Positions 10,901-22,484 of a stretch of DNA of 64,000 bases are shown in pieces. The stretch lies in assembly GCA_037013495.1 (NCBI GenBank), contig CM072801.1, positions 17,847,501 through 17,911,500 on the forward strand, read 5' to 3'. The notes beneath the pieces are model-generated. The model was not told the origin of the DNA, did no database searches, and worked only from the letters and a program-made list of their open reading frames with translations. A program made the position numbers and the translations under genes. The DNA is from Hippophae tibetana. Taxonomy: Eukaryota; Streptophyta; Magnoliopsida; Rosales; Elaeagnaceae. Every line of letters starts with the position of its first letter. The first letter of the stretch is position 1.

Positions 10901-13752
10901 CGTAAAACTCACCATTATCATAATTGTTTTAATCAAAAGGTTGGTCTATTTAGCAGCTTGATGTTGATATAACATTTTTAAATGGAGATATAGAGGAGGA
11001 GGTTTTTATGACTCAACTTGAAGGATCTGTTAATGAAGAGTTTCCTCATCTTATGTGCAAACTTAAAAAAACTCTTTATAGTTTAAAACAAGCTTCTAGA
11101 GCTTGGTAAGCTTAGTGGTTTCTGTCAACAAATGGGTTTCAAAGGATCCAATTATGATGCTTCTATGATGTTATATGATCTTAATGGTAATACTGTTTTT
11201 TCCCTTATATATGTGGATGATATACTGGTTACATGTAATAATCCAGCCTTGATTTAAGGCATTATTTCCAGATTGAATTTTTAATTTTCTTTGAAAGACC
11301 TCGGCACATTTGGTTACTTTTTGGGTATGGAAGTAACTTATATTGATGAAGGCTTGCATCTTTGCCTATCCAAGTATGCTAAAGACTTACTTGACAAGGT
11401 GCATGTTTTAACCTCAATGTCAACTGGTAAAATTATTTTGAAGATTGATGGAGTTGAATTGGCTTATGCTACTCAATATAGGTTAGTGATTGAAGCATTG
11501 CAGTACTGTACATTGACTAGACCATAAATTAGTTTTTTTTGTGTGTGAATATACTGTGTCAATTCCTTCATCAACCTACTAATGAACATTGGGTGGCTGC
11601 AAAGCGTCTTCTTCGATACTTGAATGGTACATCAGATCATGGACTTATGTTGTATAAATCTGATGTGCTAGATATAATTACATATATTGATGTAGATTGG
11701 ACTTCTTGTCTTGATGATAGGAGATCAACCGGTGGTTTTTGTATTTACATGGGTACCTCTCTTGTTTCATGGAATTCAAAAAACATATTATTGTATCTAG
11801 GTCCTCAATAGAGGCTGAGTTCAGGGCCTTAGCTCATACTGTGACAAAGGTAATGTCGATACAAAAGGTCCTTATTGAGTTGCAGATTCATACCAGTTCC
11901 TCTCCATTGATTTTCTATGATAATGTTAGTACTGGATGTCTTGCTCAACATCCTATGCTACACTCAAGAACTAAACATGTGGAAATAGATTTTTATTTTG
12001 TAAGAGAGAGTCATTTCTGGTGCATTGGTTATTGAATACATCCCAAGTCATGAGCAGATTGCTGATGTCTTGACAAAGCCTTTAGCAAGTAATAGAGTTA
12101 TTGATCTTAAAACTAAGCTTAGTATCCTGTGTAGGCCTTGCTTATTGGGGACTATTAAGTGTATATTAGCTGTTAATCAGTTAGTGTGGGTGAGTTTGTT
12201 AGACATTGTATAGGTGGCATAAGAAACATTTTCATCTGCACTTTATATACTCATGTACATTGCGATCAATATACTGAAATACGTTAATGGTCAACTAGTA
12301 GTTAAAGATTATAATGACTTTATTTATTATCAAGCAGAATTGTCCATGGGTAAATTTTGATGTGACAAGAACTATGTTAATTCTGCTTTCTGCCCATGAA
12401 TAATGTCTTTGCTGAGCTGAGCTCCTTTTTTTTGTGGTCTCCTTTTCCAGTTTGGCCATTAATGGCTTTGGGAATAGAACCCAAGTTTACAATACCACAT
12501 TCTGCTAAGATGGACGAAGTTGTCCTCGCCAATGGATTCGTTGGAAGTGTACTATCAGATTACTTTTGGTATGTCAAAATAATTATTTCTCATCTTGTGA
12601 TTCATGCTATCAGCTTTCCGTTTCTTATTTTTAAACTTTCACATGCATCGCAGGGCACTATGTGTAGTGTGGACAACTCCATTGGTAGCCACCTTGGGCA
12701 TGTCACTCACTATCCCTCTTGCTATGGTGGCTGACATGGTGATTCATGGCCGTCACTACTCTGCCATTTATATTCTGGGCTCCGTTCAGGTATGATATTT
12801 CCACAAAAACATATTTATAAGAAGGTTTAATTAAGGTTAAAAAACAAATTTTTTGAAGAAATTTAGCTTAGTTATACCTAATGGGGAATGTACCTTGAAA
12901 CATCTTTCTATGATGGACAATCAAAGGTTGATCGAATTGACCTGTAGTATGGATCATGTTACTTGCTTACTGAAAGGGGTTTTAGACCAAATTGTTAGAG
13001 AAAACTATTAATTTTTGGAAATCATGATCAAATCATGTAGGTTGTCAACATTCTATAGTCAAATCTATATTATATATAAAAGTCTTAATAGTAGCTTAAT
13101 TTTTTTTTTAAAATGACCGTATATATTAAGATAAATGACTATATTTGTTCCTACTATGATAAGTTAATTAAAAAGAAAAAAATCGAAACTCCTTTTAGTT
13201 GTTTTGTATGTTATAAAAAAATTGAATTCTATTTCCAATATTATGCAGTTTTTTATATTATAAAAAGCTTGTTTTTGAAAGTTAAAAATTTCACAATAAC
13301 TATATCCTTATATGTCAATTCTTATTAAACTCACATGCATTTTATAGTAGTTCCTACGTAATTGTCAATAATTTTATAGCAAAACTTATACGTTAAAATT
13401 CATAAGGAACACCTTTAATACTTGTAGTTGCCAATAATTTTATAGAAAAAAATGTATGTTAAAATTAATATGAAAACATACACGTTTTTATTAGTGTTCA
13501 TAAGTAGCAGTAGTTTTCAATAATTTTATAGCAAAATTTAGTAGCATATGACTTTATTTTTTGAAAAATCACGTGCATCGCATTTTTCATAACTAGTGCT
13601 TCTTATAAAAGCGTTTTCATGTTTTATATAGTTGCTGCTGAATTAAACAGTTGTCTGGTTGAAACCCCTAAATGATTTTCATCTTGCAGGTCTTTGCAGG
13701 ATTTGTTATAGCTAATCTTTCAGATTGGTTCTCAAAGAAATTGAGTTTATAG
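1940..13752 (+). CDS. SLC35F5/EamA-like membrane transporter, 3' part (5'-partial)
   Basis: The coding exons are 1940-2341, 2673-2887, 3399-3469, 3575-3673, 12451-12568, 12654-12789 and 13690-13752. All junctions keep frame and give 367 residues ending in TAG. Conserved family stretches include [20 protein letters not shown] at residues 7-26, [18 protein letters not shown] near 137-154, and the C-terminal HYSAIYILG and VFAGFV. About nine or ten hydrophobic segments are visible, as expected for the ten-helix drug/metabolite transporter fold. A hydrophilic loop of roughly 90 residues follows the first visible helix. The family (human SLC35F5, yeast THI74, plant EamA-like proteins) sits in endomembranes and its substrate is mostly unknown, so none is assigned. 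About 25-35 N-terminal residues are missing. The intron from 3674 to 12450 is filled with copia sequence, but the reading frame across it is intact, so the gene may still work. Confidence 0.9.
3679..3949 (+). repeat. 5' LTR of copia element A
   Basis: It begins TGTTGTGGGATA and ends TTTTACA, followed directly by a tRNA-Met primer site, so both borders are well set. The length is 271 bp. The 5 bases before it (GTAAG, 3674-3678) are the intron's own splice donor and would be the left target duplication. No matching 3' LTR is seen at the far end of the insertion near 12290. Confidence 0.75.
3950..3961 (+). promoter_or_regulatory. Primer binding site of copia element A
   Basis: TGGTATCAGAGC matches the standard initiator tRNA-Met primer site of plant copia elements and starts immediately after the LTR. 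Confidence 0.85.
4091..4334 (+). repeat. 122-bp tandem duplication in the element A leader
   Basis: Two units (4091-4212 and 4213-4334) share most bases. Both start TCTCAC(C/T)GCCGGCA and end CACGCG. The block is far more GC-rich than its surroundings. It lies in the untranslated leader between the primer site and gag, so it is probably an element-specific leader repeat. Confidence 0.85.
4552..5380 (+). pseudogene. Copia element A gag (broken)
   Basis: The ATG at 4552 opens a copia Gag with the usual [10 protein letters not shown] motif, which marks the retrotransposon Gag N-terminal domain. The frame is interrupted by TGA at 4867-4869 and then resumes in the same frame. It includes a CCHC zinc knuckle (C-x2-C-x4-H-x4-C, around 5310-5350) used for RNA binding in the particle. 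Near 5375-5385 the frame shifts by one base relative to protease. Gag packages the element RNA; this copy cannot make a full protein. Confidence 0.85.
5386..7530 (+). pseudogene. Copia element A pol: protease, integrase and start of RT (broken, 3'-truncated)
   Basis: One frame runs from the protease region to about 7530 but has four in-frame stops: TAG 5545-5547, TAA 6696-6698, TGA 7185-7187 and TAA 7416-7418. The aspartic protease site reads DFGATDH, where the family has DSGA, so the Ser is replaced by Phe. The GAG-pre-integrase zinc region and the integrase core follow, with D in HSDVWGP, D in RSDNAKEY and E in NGVAEHKN. The RT begins at KWVF and [11 protein letters not shown], reaches [16 protein letters not shown], and then stops abruptly where a different copia sequence begins. 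The YVDD motif and RNase H of this element are absent. Confidence 0.85.
7565..8160 (+). pseudogene. Element B gag remnant with zinc knuckle
   Basis: The frame 7619-8047 carries the UBN2/copia Gag signature ([16 protein letters not shown], then [16 protein letters not shown]). Past the stop, in another phase near 8088-8140, is a complete CCHC knuckle, [14 protein letters not shown]. There is no start codon, so the N-terminal Gag is lost. Confidence 0.8.
8340..9000 (+). pseudogene. Element B protease and GAG-pre-integrase remnant
   Basis: At about 8354-8380 the protease active-site region survives only as WI..GAT, with the catalytic Asp and following residue lost to a small deletion. The reading then continues through [17 protein letters not shown] (8520-8570). 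The GAG-pre-integrase motif [16 protein letters not shown] at about 8776-8825 is followed by [10 protein letters not shown], typical of the HHCC zinc region. TGA at 8970-8972 ends the frame just where the integrase core begins. Confidence 0.75.
8937..9682 (+). repeat. Internal tandem duplication in element B integrase (about 360-385 bp units)
   Basis: The segment 8937-9297 (ACAATTCCTTTTGAAATTGT to TTATGGTTTTAAAT) is repeated at 9321-9682 with the same order of landmarks, including ATGTATGTACTGCA and CAAGGTGGTTACA. Each unit has private small deletions. The first unit keeps the ACTCAAAATAGGGTAGTTGA segment that the second lacks. The second keeps GTTGATGATTGTACACGTTT, which the first lacks. Confidence 0.85.
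10660..11530 (+). pseudogene. Element B reverse transcriptase remnant
   Basis: Landmarks in several phases are [19 protein letters not shown] (about 10682-10740), [18 protein letters not shown] residues near 10975-11010, [16 protein letters not shown] (about 11058-11106), the catalytic YVDDILVT (11209-11232), and [15 protein letters not shown] from 11291. The order matches copia RT. Multiple frame changes and stops make it inactive. Confidence 0.8.
11560..12137 (+). pseudogene. Element B RNase H remnant
   Basis: [17 protein letters not shown] (about 11600-11655) and [18 protein letters not shown] (11695-11750) mark copia RNase [18 protein letters not shown] follows in another phase (about 11800-11850), then [16 protein letters not shown] and finally [15 protein letters not shown], the usual C-terminus of copia Pol. 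At least two frame changes are needed to read through it. Confidence 0.8.
12153..12300 (+). repeat. Truncated 3' LTR of element B
   Basis: After the Pol C-terminus, a purine-rich tract (TTATTGGGGAC) is followed by TATTAAGTGTATATTAGC. This has the form of a copia polypurine tract plus LTR start with TG changed to TA. The TATATACTCATGTACATTGC segment resembles the U3/R part of such LTRs. The right border is uncertain. This sequence does not match the LTR at 3679-3949. Confidence 0.5.
13366..13540. repeat. Degenerate AT-rich repeat in the last transporter intron
   Basis: The phrase CAATAATTTTATAG recurs at 13366, 13432 and 13518, with similar flanks (GTTAAAATT, CTTGTAGTTG-like). It is a decayed tandem array between the last two coding exons, with no visible function. 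Confidence 0.55.
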
Positions 13753-14280
13753 CATTTCTTGAAACTCTCAGCTGTCTTTATTAGAAATTCTGATTCTTTG
13801 TTGGGGCCTATCTCTTTCTCTCTCTCTCTGTCTCTCTCTCCGTTGCAGCTAATGCCAAATTCAATTTCTTGGTTTGGTATGTAGAAACTTGCTATGATTG
13901 GCTTCTGTTCTGTTCAGTATCCAAAAGTAAGAAAGTTGTGTACTAGAATTGTGTAAATGAAATGTTAGGCATATATTACATCCCAGCCCCAGCCCCTGCC
14001 CCCTCCCTCTTCTTTTTCTCCACTCTTTTCTGCTCCTCCTCCTCCTCTCTTCTCCGGGCTTCAAACGAATACTCCTTCACTCATGTGTTTCTTAACAGGA
14101 ATTGTTTTTATTTTTATTTTTTTTCAAATGTAATAATTGTTTTTTGTAATAGGAATTGTTGAAAATTTGCCTTTACAAAACATTGAATTATTCATTGTTT
14201 TTAAAGTGTAATAATGTAGTATTTCAGGTTGTGAATTGATATTCAAAATTCTCAAAGAACACTTGAAAGCAAATGTATCA
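13753..14280 (+). other. Transporter 3' UTR and flank
   Basis: Sequence after the stop contains a CT-rich microsatellite (about 13810-13841) and a C-rich then CTCCTC tract (13980-14055). No further coding exon is seen. The exact polyadenylation site cannot be chosen by eye. Confidence 0.5.
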
Positions 14281-16640
14281 CGAAATGTTTTCATGATAAT
14301 AAATAACACATGAATAAGAAAGTAAATGATAGAAATAACATAGAGAATTTACGTGGTTTGGGTCATAACGTTCTAACCTGAGAGTGGAGAAAAAAATCTA
14401 CTATAAATCAAAGTTACAGCGATGCATGGGACTCTTCTTAACAAGCTAGAATGTAATGACTCAACGAATCTTAAAGTGATATTACAACATTTTTGAAACC
14501 TAAGCAACGCATTACTTTTTTAATACAAGTTGGTTGCACAGAATAAACTTTCAAGGAAACCAGATAGAACACATACAAGGAAGAAGAAACGAGAGAAATA
14601 ATAAGCGACTCAAACTTTAAAACAAAGAAAACAAAGTATATGTAATCCCCAACGCAATTATAGAAATGTCCTTCAATGGGCTCAGGCTATGTGCATGAAT
14701 GGGCTGAGTAGTCTAGCCTAAGAGCTGGTTAAATAATGGGCCACAAACATAACAATAGGTCGTCCAATAAAGACACTAATTGTAATATGTGAAATTACTA
14801 TAATACCCTTGATTTTGCCTGTTTACTAAAATGTTTGCATATGCTCATTACCATCTTTGATTTAGTGGCAATTATAACAATTACACAAATCAATAAAATT
14901 CAAAATTAATCTAAATTTTTTTTTTAAAAAAAGTCATTATTTTTGATAAATATATTCTAACAATAATAAATTATTCATTAATTAATGGTTTCTTAAAGTT
15001 ATCATCACTTTCAAGCCAACTCTTTGTTTTAGTCGTATGATCCATTAACTACTCTTTGTTTCCGAAAAATTTCAATTATACTTTTTAGGTTTTGGTATTT
15101 TTTACTAATATCCATCACTTTTTAAAAATAGGCTCTAATATTCTCAATATTTATATAATCTTCAAAAATATTTCTTGTTATTAACAGATGTTATAATAAG
15201 CACAGTAACACTTTTTTAAGAAAAAATATCAAGAATATCTCTAAGATTTGACTTTTCTTCTAATGCACCTAACTTTTAAAAAATGGCTAACAACACTGAG
15301 GTTAAATGTATTATCAAAGAAAATTTCAATTAATAATGGCTTAAATTTTTTTCCTTCGTATTTTTTCAATTTTTTCTAAATTACTAAAACTCTTTAAAAA
15401 TTATAAAGTAAAATTTATTGTGTTTATTATAGTTAAAAATAAAAAATCTATAATAAGTAGAAAAATACATATAAATTAAAATAGACATAAAAATGATCTA
15501 TATTATTGATTTATTTCCTAAGTTAGTAAATCACATCATTTATTATCTAACACATATAGGTTAGATTCATAATAGATCACAGGCAGATCTTTAAGAGGTT
15601 TTCCAGATCAAGGTAAAGATAATTGTTTATTCAAGAACGCATTGAGGATTTTCAAGATCCCAATTACAGAGTAGAACATGTGGTCTATGTTTAATTGGTA
15701 TTGTAGATTTGATTTGTTTTTATTTTTATATATAAATTAATCTTTTTATATTTTTTAATTTTATATCTGAATGTTATTTAAATCCATTAATCATGAAATT
15801 TAACTTGAGTATGTCTGGCTGATTTTAACTATGAAAATTTAGCTCTATTGCCATATTTGTGTAGATTAATTAGGTGAACATTTTTATAAAATAAGTTGAG
15901 ATTTTTTTATTGAAGATTTATTACAAAATTTATTATTGATTTATGTATTGAAAACATGTTTTTCATAATAGATTTAAAATATGATAATTAGGTTTCAAAA
16001 ATACCATCTAGATCTATTTTGACACCTTGAATAAGAGTTTAAATTGGCGACTCGGCTAAAACATTTATTTAAAAGGTTTTCTATTTTTTAGAAACAAAAC
16101 TTAATTTAATCTATCAGTTTTATCATAAGACTATAATTGGTTTAATTAACAAAGAAACTAATCATCGTCAGAAGACTTTTTCATACATAAAAATAAAAAT
16201 CAATAATCTAGATTTATATTTTTATTAACCTAATTCATTCTAAGAAAGCATGGTAAATTACCTAAATATTCGCATAAATTCTCTGCTGATTGTTACTTTC
16301 ATAGCTGTCTAATTTGTTTGAATTGAATCTATATTTAGTTATTTTTATTATCTAGTTAGATTAGGATTTTCAAAACTTTATTGTGATAAAATGTTTAGGT
16401 TTTATTTTTGTGTTAGTTTTAAAAAAACATTTGATGAATTATTTTAAACCACATATTTCCTTTTTAAATCAACTTTAGGAATATACTTATCACTTATTAT
16501 AAGTGATTCATGAATTTGCAAGTTTTTTATAAATACAAAATTTAACCATCAAGTTTTTGTGTATCAGTACATAAGCCATATTTAGGTTTTGTTACAAAAT
16601 TATTTCACGCATAAAATAACAATTTAAATCAACATGTTTT
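14281..16640. other. Intergenic AT-rich DNA with possible LTR fragment
   Basis: Around 14340-14420, GAATTTACGTGGTTTGGGTC followed by a leader-like stretch resembles the 'tttacgtggttcgg' phrase found in many plant LTRs. This suggests a decayed LTR to about 14850, but I could not find its borders. From 14850 to 16640 I see nothing beyond AT-rich sequence. Confidence 0.35.
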
Positions 16641-16902
16641 GTTAGAATGAAGGATGAGATTTGCAAAAAGTACCACAACATTGGCGTTGTCACATCAAAT
16701 GATAGGAATCTATGGAAGTGAAATTTGAAGTTCACACAAGATAGATTGAAGTCAAGTTATTTATGTAGCAATTGATGGAAAACACCTATACTTAACCTAG
16801 GCACTTGATGTGGACATTATGGGTTGTGTTCTTGCTGAACATATGCTTAGGTTGGCTCCTAGGGAGATACACATGCCAAAATTTGATCTTATCAGCAAAA
16901 CT

Positions 16903-17033
16903 ATTGATCAACATGCTTTTATATTGGCTAAATATGAACCCAAAGTTGTTTATAATTATTGTTTTAGATTGATCAACATGCTTTTATATTGGCTAAATAT
17001 GAGTCCAAAGTTGTTTATAATTATTTTCTTTAG
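16903..17033. repeat. 65-bp tandem duplication
   Basis: ATTGATCAACATGCTTTTAT and the following 45 bases occur at 16903 and again at 16968, ending with GTTTATAATTATT in both. Few differences separate the units, so the event is fairly recent. It lies in non-coding repeat-derived sequence. Confidence 0.85.
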
Positions 17034-17089
17034 ATTGACCTTGGGAGTATACTTATTGTTTATAATAAGTTATTTGTGTACTTAAAAGT

Positions 17090-17900
17090 TTTTTATTAAA
17101 TACAAAATTTCACCATCAACTTTTTATACATCACTGATTGAGGTAATCAGTTCTTATTTTAGTGCATGCACTCTACTTGACAAGTGATTGAGGTGATAAG
17201 CTCTTTCTTTGGTCCAAGCACTTTACCTGATTCTTGACAAAGGAGATCAACTCATGTTTTTGCACAAGCACCCTACCTTATATATGACCCAGGTGATCAA
17301 CTCGCACTTTATCTCTCTTGTTGCCTTGGTACTTCTCAAAAGGTTATAATTTCTCAGGCCTTTCATTGTTATTCATGTTCCCTTGCATTTTCAATTCTCC
17401 ATTCTGCCTTCTCATTTGCTATAACTCTCTCCTTACTTTGAGCAATTGCTGTGCAACATTAGATTTAACCTCGAGCTCTACCCAAGCATTATCGTTATTC
17501 ATATCCATTCATAACTCACTTGAGTTTCTCTCTAAATATAGGGTAAATCCTTTTAATGAGAGATATCAAAATTTAATATTACAAGCCTTTAATCTTGAGC
17601 CCTGTGGTAGACGCCAAAATTATGGAGAATCTAATATTAGAAAGAGAAATAATTGAAATTAATAAATGTTATGAAATATATATATATATATATATATAAA
17701 GAATATTTACATGGGTATGTGTCAATTATATAGGGATACACATCAGTATGTGTTAGATGGGTTAAACTAGTAAATACAATAGACACTAAGATGCGATTTG
17801 TCCGGCCTTGAGCTTGTGCATAGAGATACCTATATAGAGACAATGACATGGAAATGATAATATAGAGAATGGTTAAGGCTCAAGTAATATATGATATTGA
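17090..17900 (-). mobile_element. Fragment of gypsy-like element related to 18675-21140
   Basis: The stretch 17300-17640 parallels 20360-20830 over many short blocks (CTTGGTACTTCTCAAAA, TCCTTACTT, CCTCGAGCTCTACCCA versus CCTCAAGCTCTACCTA, TTTTAATGAGAGA). On the minus strand, an LTR end is followed by TTTTGGCGTCTACCACAGGG, the same primer-site arrangement as in the other copy. The LTR part (17623-17900) contains a TA microsatellite. The segment 17144-17310 holds three or four degenerate 55-70 bp units around GATCAACTC. Confidence 0.55.
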
Positions 17901-17939
17901 AAAACTGTCCATACTTTATGTTCAAACATATATCAATAT

Positions 17940-18064
17940 GGTGTTCACAAATTGTACCAACATGGTGTTCACAAATTGTACCAACATGGTGTTCACAAAT
18001 TGTACCAACATGGTGTCCATACTTGATGAAAAATTGTACCAACATGGTGTCCATACTTGATGAC
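17940..18064. repeat. 24-bp tandem repeat array
   Basis: Three perfect 24-bp units run from 17940 to 18011 (each starting GGTGTTCACAAATTG). Then come a 34-bp variant (18012-18045) and a partial copy of that variant. The chance open frame across it is only the repeat translated. It is a minisatellite and not a CRISPR array, as there are no spacers. Confidence 0.9.
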
Positions 18065-18674
18065 AAATGATCCAAGATAAATGGTGTTGACAAATTGTGG
18101 TAACCTTTGGATAAAACCACTTGAAAGTGTAGATATTGATAAATTTAGAAGTTTAAATTAATGAGAGATTTTGTAAAATCAAGAGAATGTTAAATTATAA
18201 TAGGAAAATATGTACAATTTTATATTACATTAATTCAAAGGTCAATATCTTTTGGTTAAGATATTTATTTAGATGATTTGTATTGGAATCACTCGTCTTA
18301 AATAATTATCTATATTAAAAATCTAGAACGTAGATTTGTGATTTTTTTGTGAAAAAATAAGTTTCATTAATTCAAAATAAAGTTCATAAATAACATCTAA
18401 ATCAAAATATCAAAAATACATCAAATTATCAAAATTATCATAAGAACCGTAGGAGTAAATTTTTTTCAAGCATTCTTCTTTAGCTCTTTAGGGTCCATCT
18501 ATGTTTAGCTCTTCTAATTGATAATATGATAAATCTTCAACAAAATTTAGTCTTTGATGGCTTGAGTTCTTCAATTTTTAAACCTTAACAAAACTCCAAC
18601 TAATAATACTAGATCTAGATTTAGATGTAGGGAAAAAAACTTCACAAAACATAACAAAACATGCCTAACATCAC

Positions 18675-21140
18675 TATTAAGGTGATCTAATTTTAGAAAG
18701 ATAAACAAGAGAAATGTAATAAATGTTATCTATAGTGTGTGGTTCAAGACCATAATTATATATAAAGGACATTTACATGGGTACATGTCGAATATAGGGT
18801 GCACACGTATGTTTGGATCAAATGAATAAACATGTAAACATGAAAAACCATGAGATGCAACTAGTGAATATATCTAGGCTTCAACTCAAACTTGATCTTG
18901 GTCAACCCTAGATGATGAAGACCAAGTCTAGGTATAGTCATAGGTTAACTATTGGGCTATCTCTGGTATAGTGCCTAAGGTCATAGTTAAGGCTTAAACA
19001 TCAATTCCCCCCATTCTTTTAGCTTGGGTCTTTAGCCGAGATGAGAGAGTAATATGTTTAGGAAGTGAACCATCTTTGTTCTTTGTAATACTTTCTACTT
19101 TCATTTCAAATTTTGAAAATGCTTTCAATGATGACTACATTTTCACTTAATTGGAGGATGGGATTGTGATGCCACGTAATAGAGGAGTGACTTTGTAGAT
19201 GCTCATCTATTATTTAGAAAAAGTATTCTCCCAACTCTCCTTATTTATCTTTATCATTTTTCCTTGTTCTCTAACTTAAAATATGTATTATGACCCTAAA
19301 TCGGGTAACAATAATGGTCGATCAACTTAGTTGTTGTATGGCTCGAGATGACGAGATACCATAAACTGTGTATGTTGTAAGAGATCTAATGAACATATGA
19401 GTAGTGTGGCCCTACTGTGTGAGCACGACATATAAAATGGAAATCAAGAATTGCCAATTATTAAGTACTGCTTTTTTCCATTAAACTTTTCCTTAAGCCA
19501 AACTACTTATCGGGTGTGAAGTGGAAGGCATTGCTAATTGTTGAGCTACTACTTTGCTCATTAAGCGCTCATCCTAAAAAAATTACTTCATTTTGTAGGG
19601 AAAGCATAGGCTAGGGGTTTACCTTGGTTTTATTTTACTTATATTGGCTATTTTGCAGCTCTATTGATTGTATTTTATAGTTGGCCATACTAGTTTCCTT
19701 AACCATACTAGTTTCCTAAGGAAATAATATTTAACTTTTTGTAATTCACAATTTGGTGCAAACCCTTTTTGATTATTATGATATCAATGTGTTCAAAGTT
19801 TAAACATACTTAAATTGATTAGGTCGTATTTAAGATTTTTTAAACCACCTAGGTGATCAGCTCTTGTTTTACTTCTTTAGAGACTACCATTTTAGCATCA
19901 AGTTGGACATATCAACTTATCAAAACAAAAGGAGCAATCAAAGCATTCTAGCTGGTTCTTTTTTGAGATAATTAGCTTGTGTTCTATATCTTTTGATACT
20001 ACTATTTTAGGTGAATGGTAAGTTATAAAGCTTTTGGTGCGTGCTTTCATGTATAAGATGATTTAGCTGGTTGATTCTTATTCGAGAGCATACCTAACGT
20101 TCAAGTCCTTTACTCTTTTAGTTTGAGAACAAGATCAAAGAGAAAGAGTAATTATTACTTGCAATAAATGTCAATAACTTTTACAATTTTCTCAATAATT
20201 ACTTTACAACCATTCAACTTCTTTTTTAAATCGTACATAGAAGGGTGCACTAGCACTCACTTGCTAAGTCATACAACATCTAGCACTCGTACTCTAGCTC
20301 TTTACCAAGATGATCAACTTATACTTTAGTACTAGCGCTCTACTTGGTTGTTTACCAATGTGAGCACCTCTGTTTTACTTCTCTTGATGACTTGGTACTT
20401 CTCAAAAGTTTATAATGTCATCGACCAATCATTTTACGCATGTTCCTTTCTATTCATAATTCTCTATTCTCCATTATCATCTCATCTAACTTTCTCCTTA
20501 CTTCAAGAAGTTGTTCTACAATCTCAGGGTTGACCTCAAGCTCTACCTAGGCATTATTGTTATTCATATTTTTTTCCTTCTTTGGCCAACTTTTCGTGAG
20601 ATGACATGACCTTAGATTGCTCTTCTATCAATTGAGTCCTCTCCAAAGCTATTGTTCCTACCATTTTAAGGATGTTAATGAAACCGTAATGGGTCAATGT
20701 TTTATAGTTTAAAGTATTCAAATCACTTAAGTTTCTTTCTAAACATGTGGTAAATTCTTTTAATGAGAGACATCAAAATTTAATGTTATGAGTTTTAATC
20801 CTGAGCCTTGCAGTAGGCACCAAAATGTTAAAGATAATATGATTTTAGAGAGATAAATAAGAGAGATGCAATAAATTCTATCCATTGTGTTTGGCTCAAG
20901 ACCATCATTATATATAATGGGTATTTATATTGACATGTGTCAATTATATAGGGGATATACATGTTAAAGGAATAAACAAGTAAACTTGAAAAGCCATAAG
21001 ATACAATGTAGTGAATAGATTTAGGCTTCAACTTGGACTTCATTCTAGTTAACCCTAGATGGTAGAGATCGAGCCTACATGTAGTCACGAGTCAACCATC
21101 GAACTATCTATGGTATAGGACATTAAGGTGTACTTAAATG
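18675..21140 (-). mobile_element. Non-autonomous gypsy-like LTR element, minus strand
   Basis: Two similar LTRs flank about 1.8 kb: 18675-19003 and 20826-21140. Shared blocks include GGTTCAAGACCAT/GGCTCAAGACCAT, TATATATAA and AACCCTAGATG. On the minus strand the right LTR ends TTAACA and is followed by TTTTGGTGCC, like a gypsy primer site. The left LTR is preceded by a purine tract, AGAATGGGGGGAAT, then TG. That ordering gives the orientation and makes the element structurally complete. I see no gag or pol motif, so it depended on another element. The degenerate 'gatcaactc' repeats continue inside it. Confidence 0.65.
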
Positions 21141-22484
21141 ATTGAATAGTCACCATAAATTAGATTTAGGTGAAGAAACTACCACAACATATCTAAATCT
21201 ATGTAATATATAAACTTAAATCTTGAAATATCGTGACTATTTACCTATCTTCTCAATTTTCTTATTCTCTTTTTATTTTTGTGTTTTAATAATGATAATA
21301 ACAAAATATTGGGATCAAGAAATAGATAGTAAAGAAGTTGTAACCAATTAAGATTTTTTTAAAATTATGAACTTTTATAGAATTATGTTATTTCATGAAC
21401 AAAAGCTTTGTGAATTAAAATGATTTTTATTTCATGAACTTTTATAGAATTATGTTAATAAGAGTTAAACAAATATTAGATAATGTTGGAGAGAAAAGTA
21501 ATAAAAATATAATTCCTTACAAATTTTTAAAAATGTTTGATATTTAAAGAAAGATGAATAGTGATTTTTCTATCCATAATTTTAATTAAAAAATTCATTA
21601 AATTCCGTCAAAACTCATAAGATTTTAAAATCAATAGTTTTTTTTAATACATTCAAATTTTTAAATACTTCTATCAATTTATAATTAAATTAAAATTTTA
21701 ATATCTTCAAAAATCATAATTAAATATCCATAAATTTTTAAAATTTATTAAAAATATTAAAATATAAATTGAATGCACTCATTAATTTTTCTCTATTAAA
21801 AAAGTCAACAAAAACAAACCTTTAAGTTGAAAGACCAGTAGCTAGAATGCTCTGTCACTCAAAACTCTATTTATCTAAAATGTCGCTTTACTTTCTCTAC
21901 CTTTCTAAGCTCACTTCTTTATAATGGAAAATTTTCGTAAAGGATAACAGATTTTTTTTTTCTTTTTCGCAAAGGGGGACAACTCTCAAGGCCATACAAG
22001 TGTCCCAAGATCGAAATAACTGTAACTGAAAAGATAAGAACAAAGACTTATATGGGTCAATTTCAGATGATGAGACTACAGTTCACCAGGAAGGTTCCAC
22101 TATGAGAAAAAAAGACGTGTACGCACTTGTGCTGTCATTTTCGTGACCAGTAGAAGAATATGAGTTTTTAAATATTAGAGAAATGTTACAAAACTTAACA
22201 TGGAAGTTAATTTTTCTATTCTATTTGATTTTTATTTTTGAATTTTGCAATTCCAATTATTCCAAATGCATTTAAAAGAGAAATAAAATAAAAATAATTA
22301 GCTAACACAAACTTAAGTTTTGTTTTTTCATTGTGTCACTTTTTCAAAACAAATTTACTAAACTTCTAAAATAAAATATTTAAAGAATCTAAATACTATA
22401 ATTACTCACCCTAAATTAAAATATGCATCAATTTTTTTTTTTTAAGATTAACTGTGGTAAAACAAGAGCACAAACATAATCTTT
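21141..22484. other. Intergenic AT-rich DNA
   Basis: I see no gene, RNA or clear repeat here, apart from a short direct repeat of ATTTCATGAACTTTTATAG-like text near 21370 and 21430. Confidence 0.5.

Larger units (their letters stand above)
7540..12300 (+). mobile_element. Copia element B remnant (5'-truncated, many lesions)
   Basis: Starting inside gag, the domains run in the expected order: gag, zinc knuckle, protease, GAG-pre-integrase, integrase, RT, RNase H, then an LTR start. The coding phase changes many times. Its gag begins directly after element A's partial RT, and no 5' LTR lies between them. The two may have been joined by recombination or deletion, or B inserted into A and both lost their inner parts. 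It contributes most of the large transporter intron. Confidence 0.8.

Noticed and set aside
16810..17085. 91-codon open frame
   Set aside because: It spans the 65-bp tandem duplication in repeat-derived DNA and shows no recognisable domain.
17940..18064. CRISPR-like array
   Set aside because: Units are directly adjacent without spacers, and the sequence is plant nuclear DNA.
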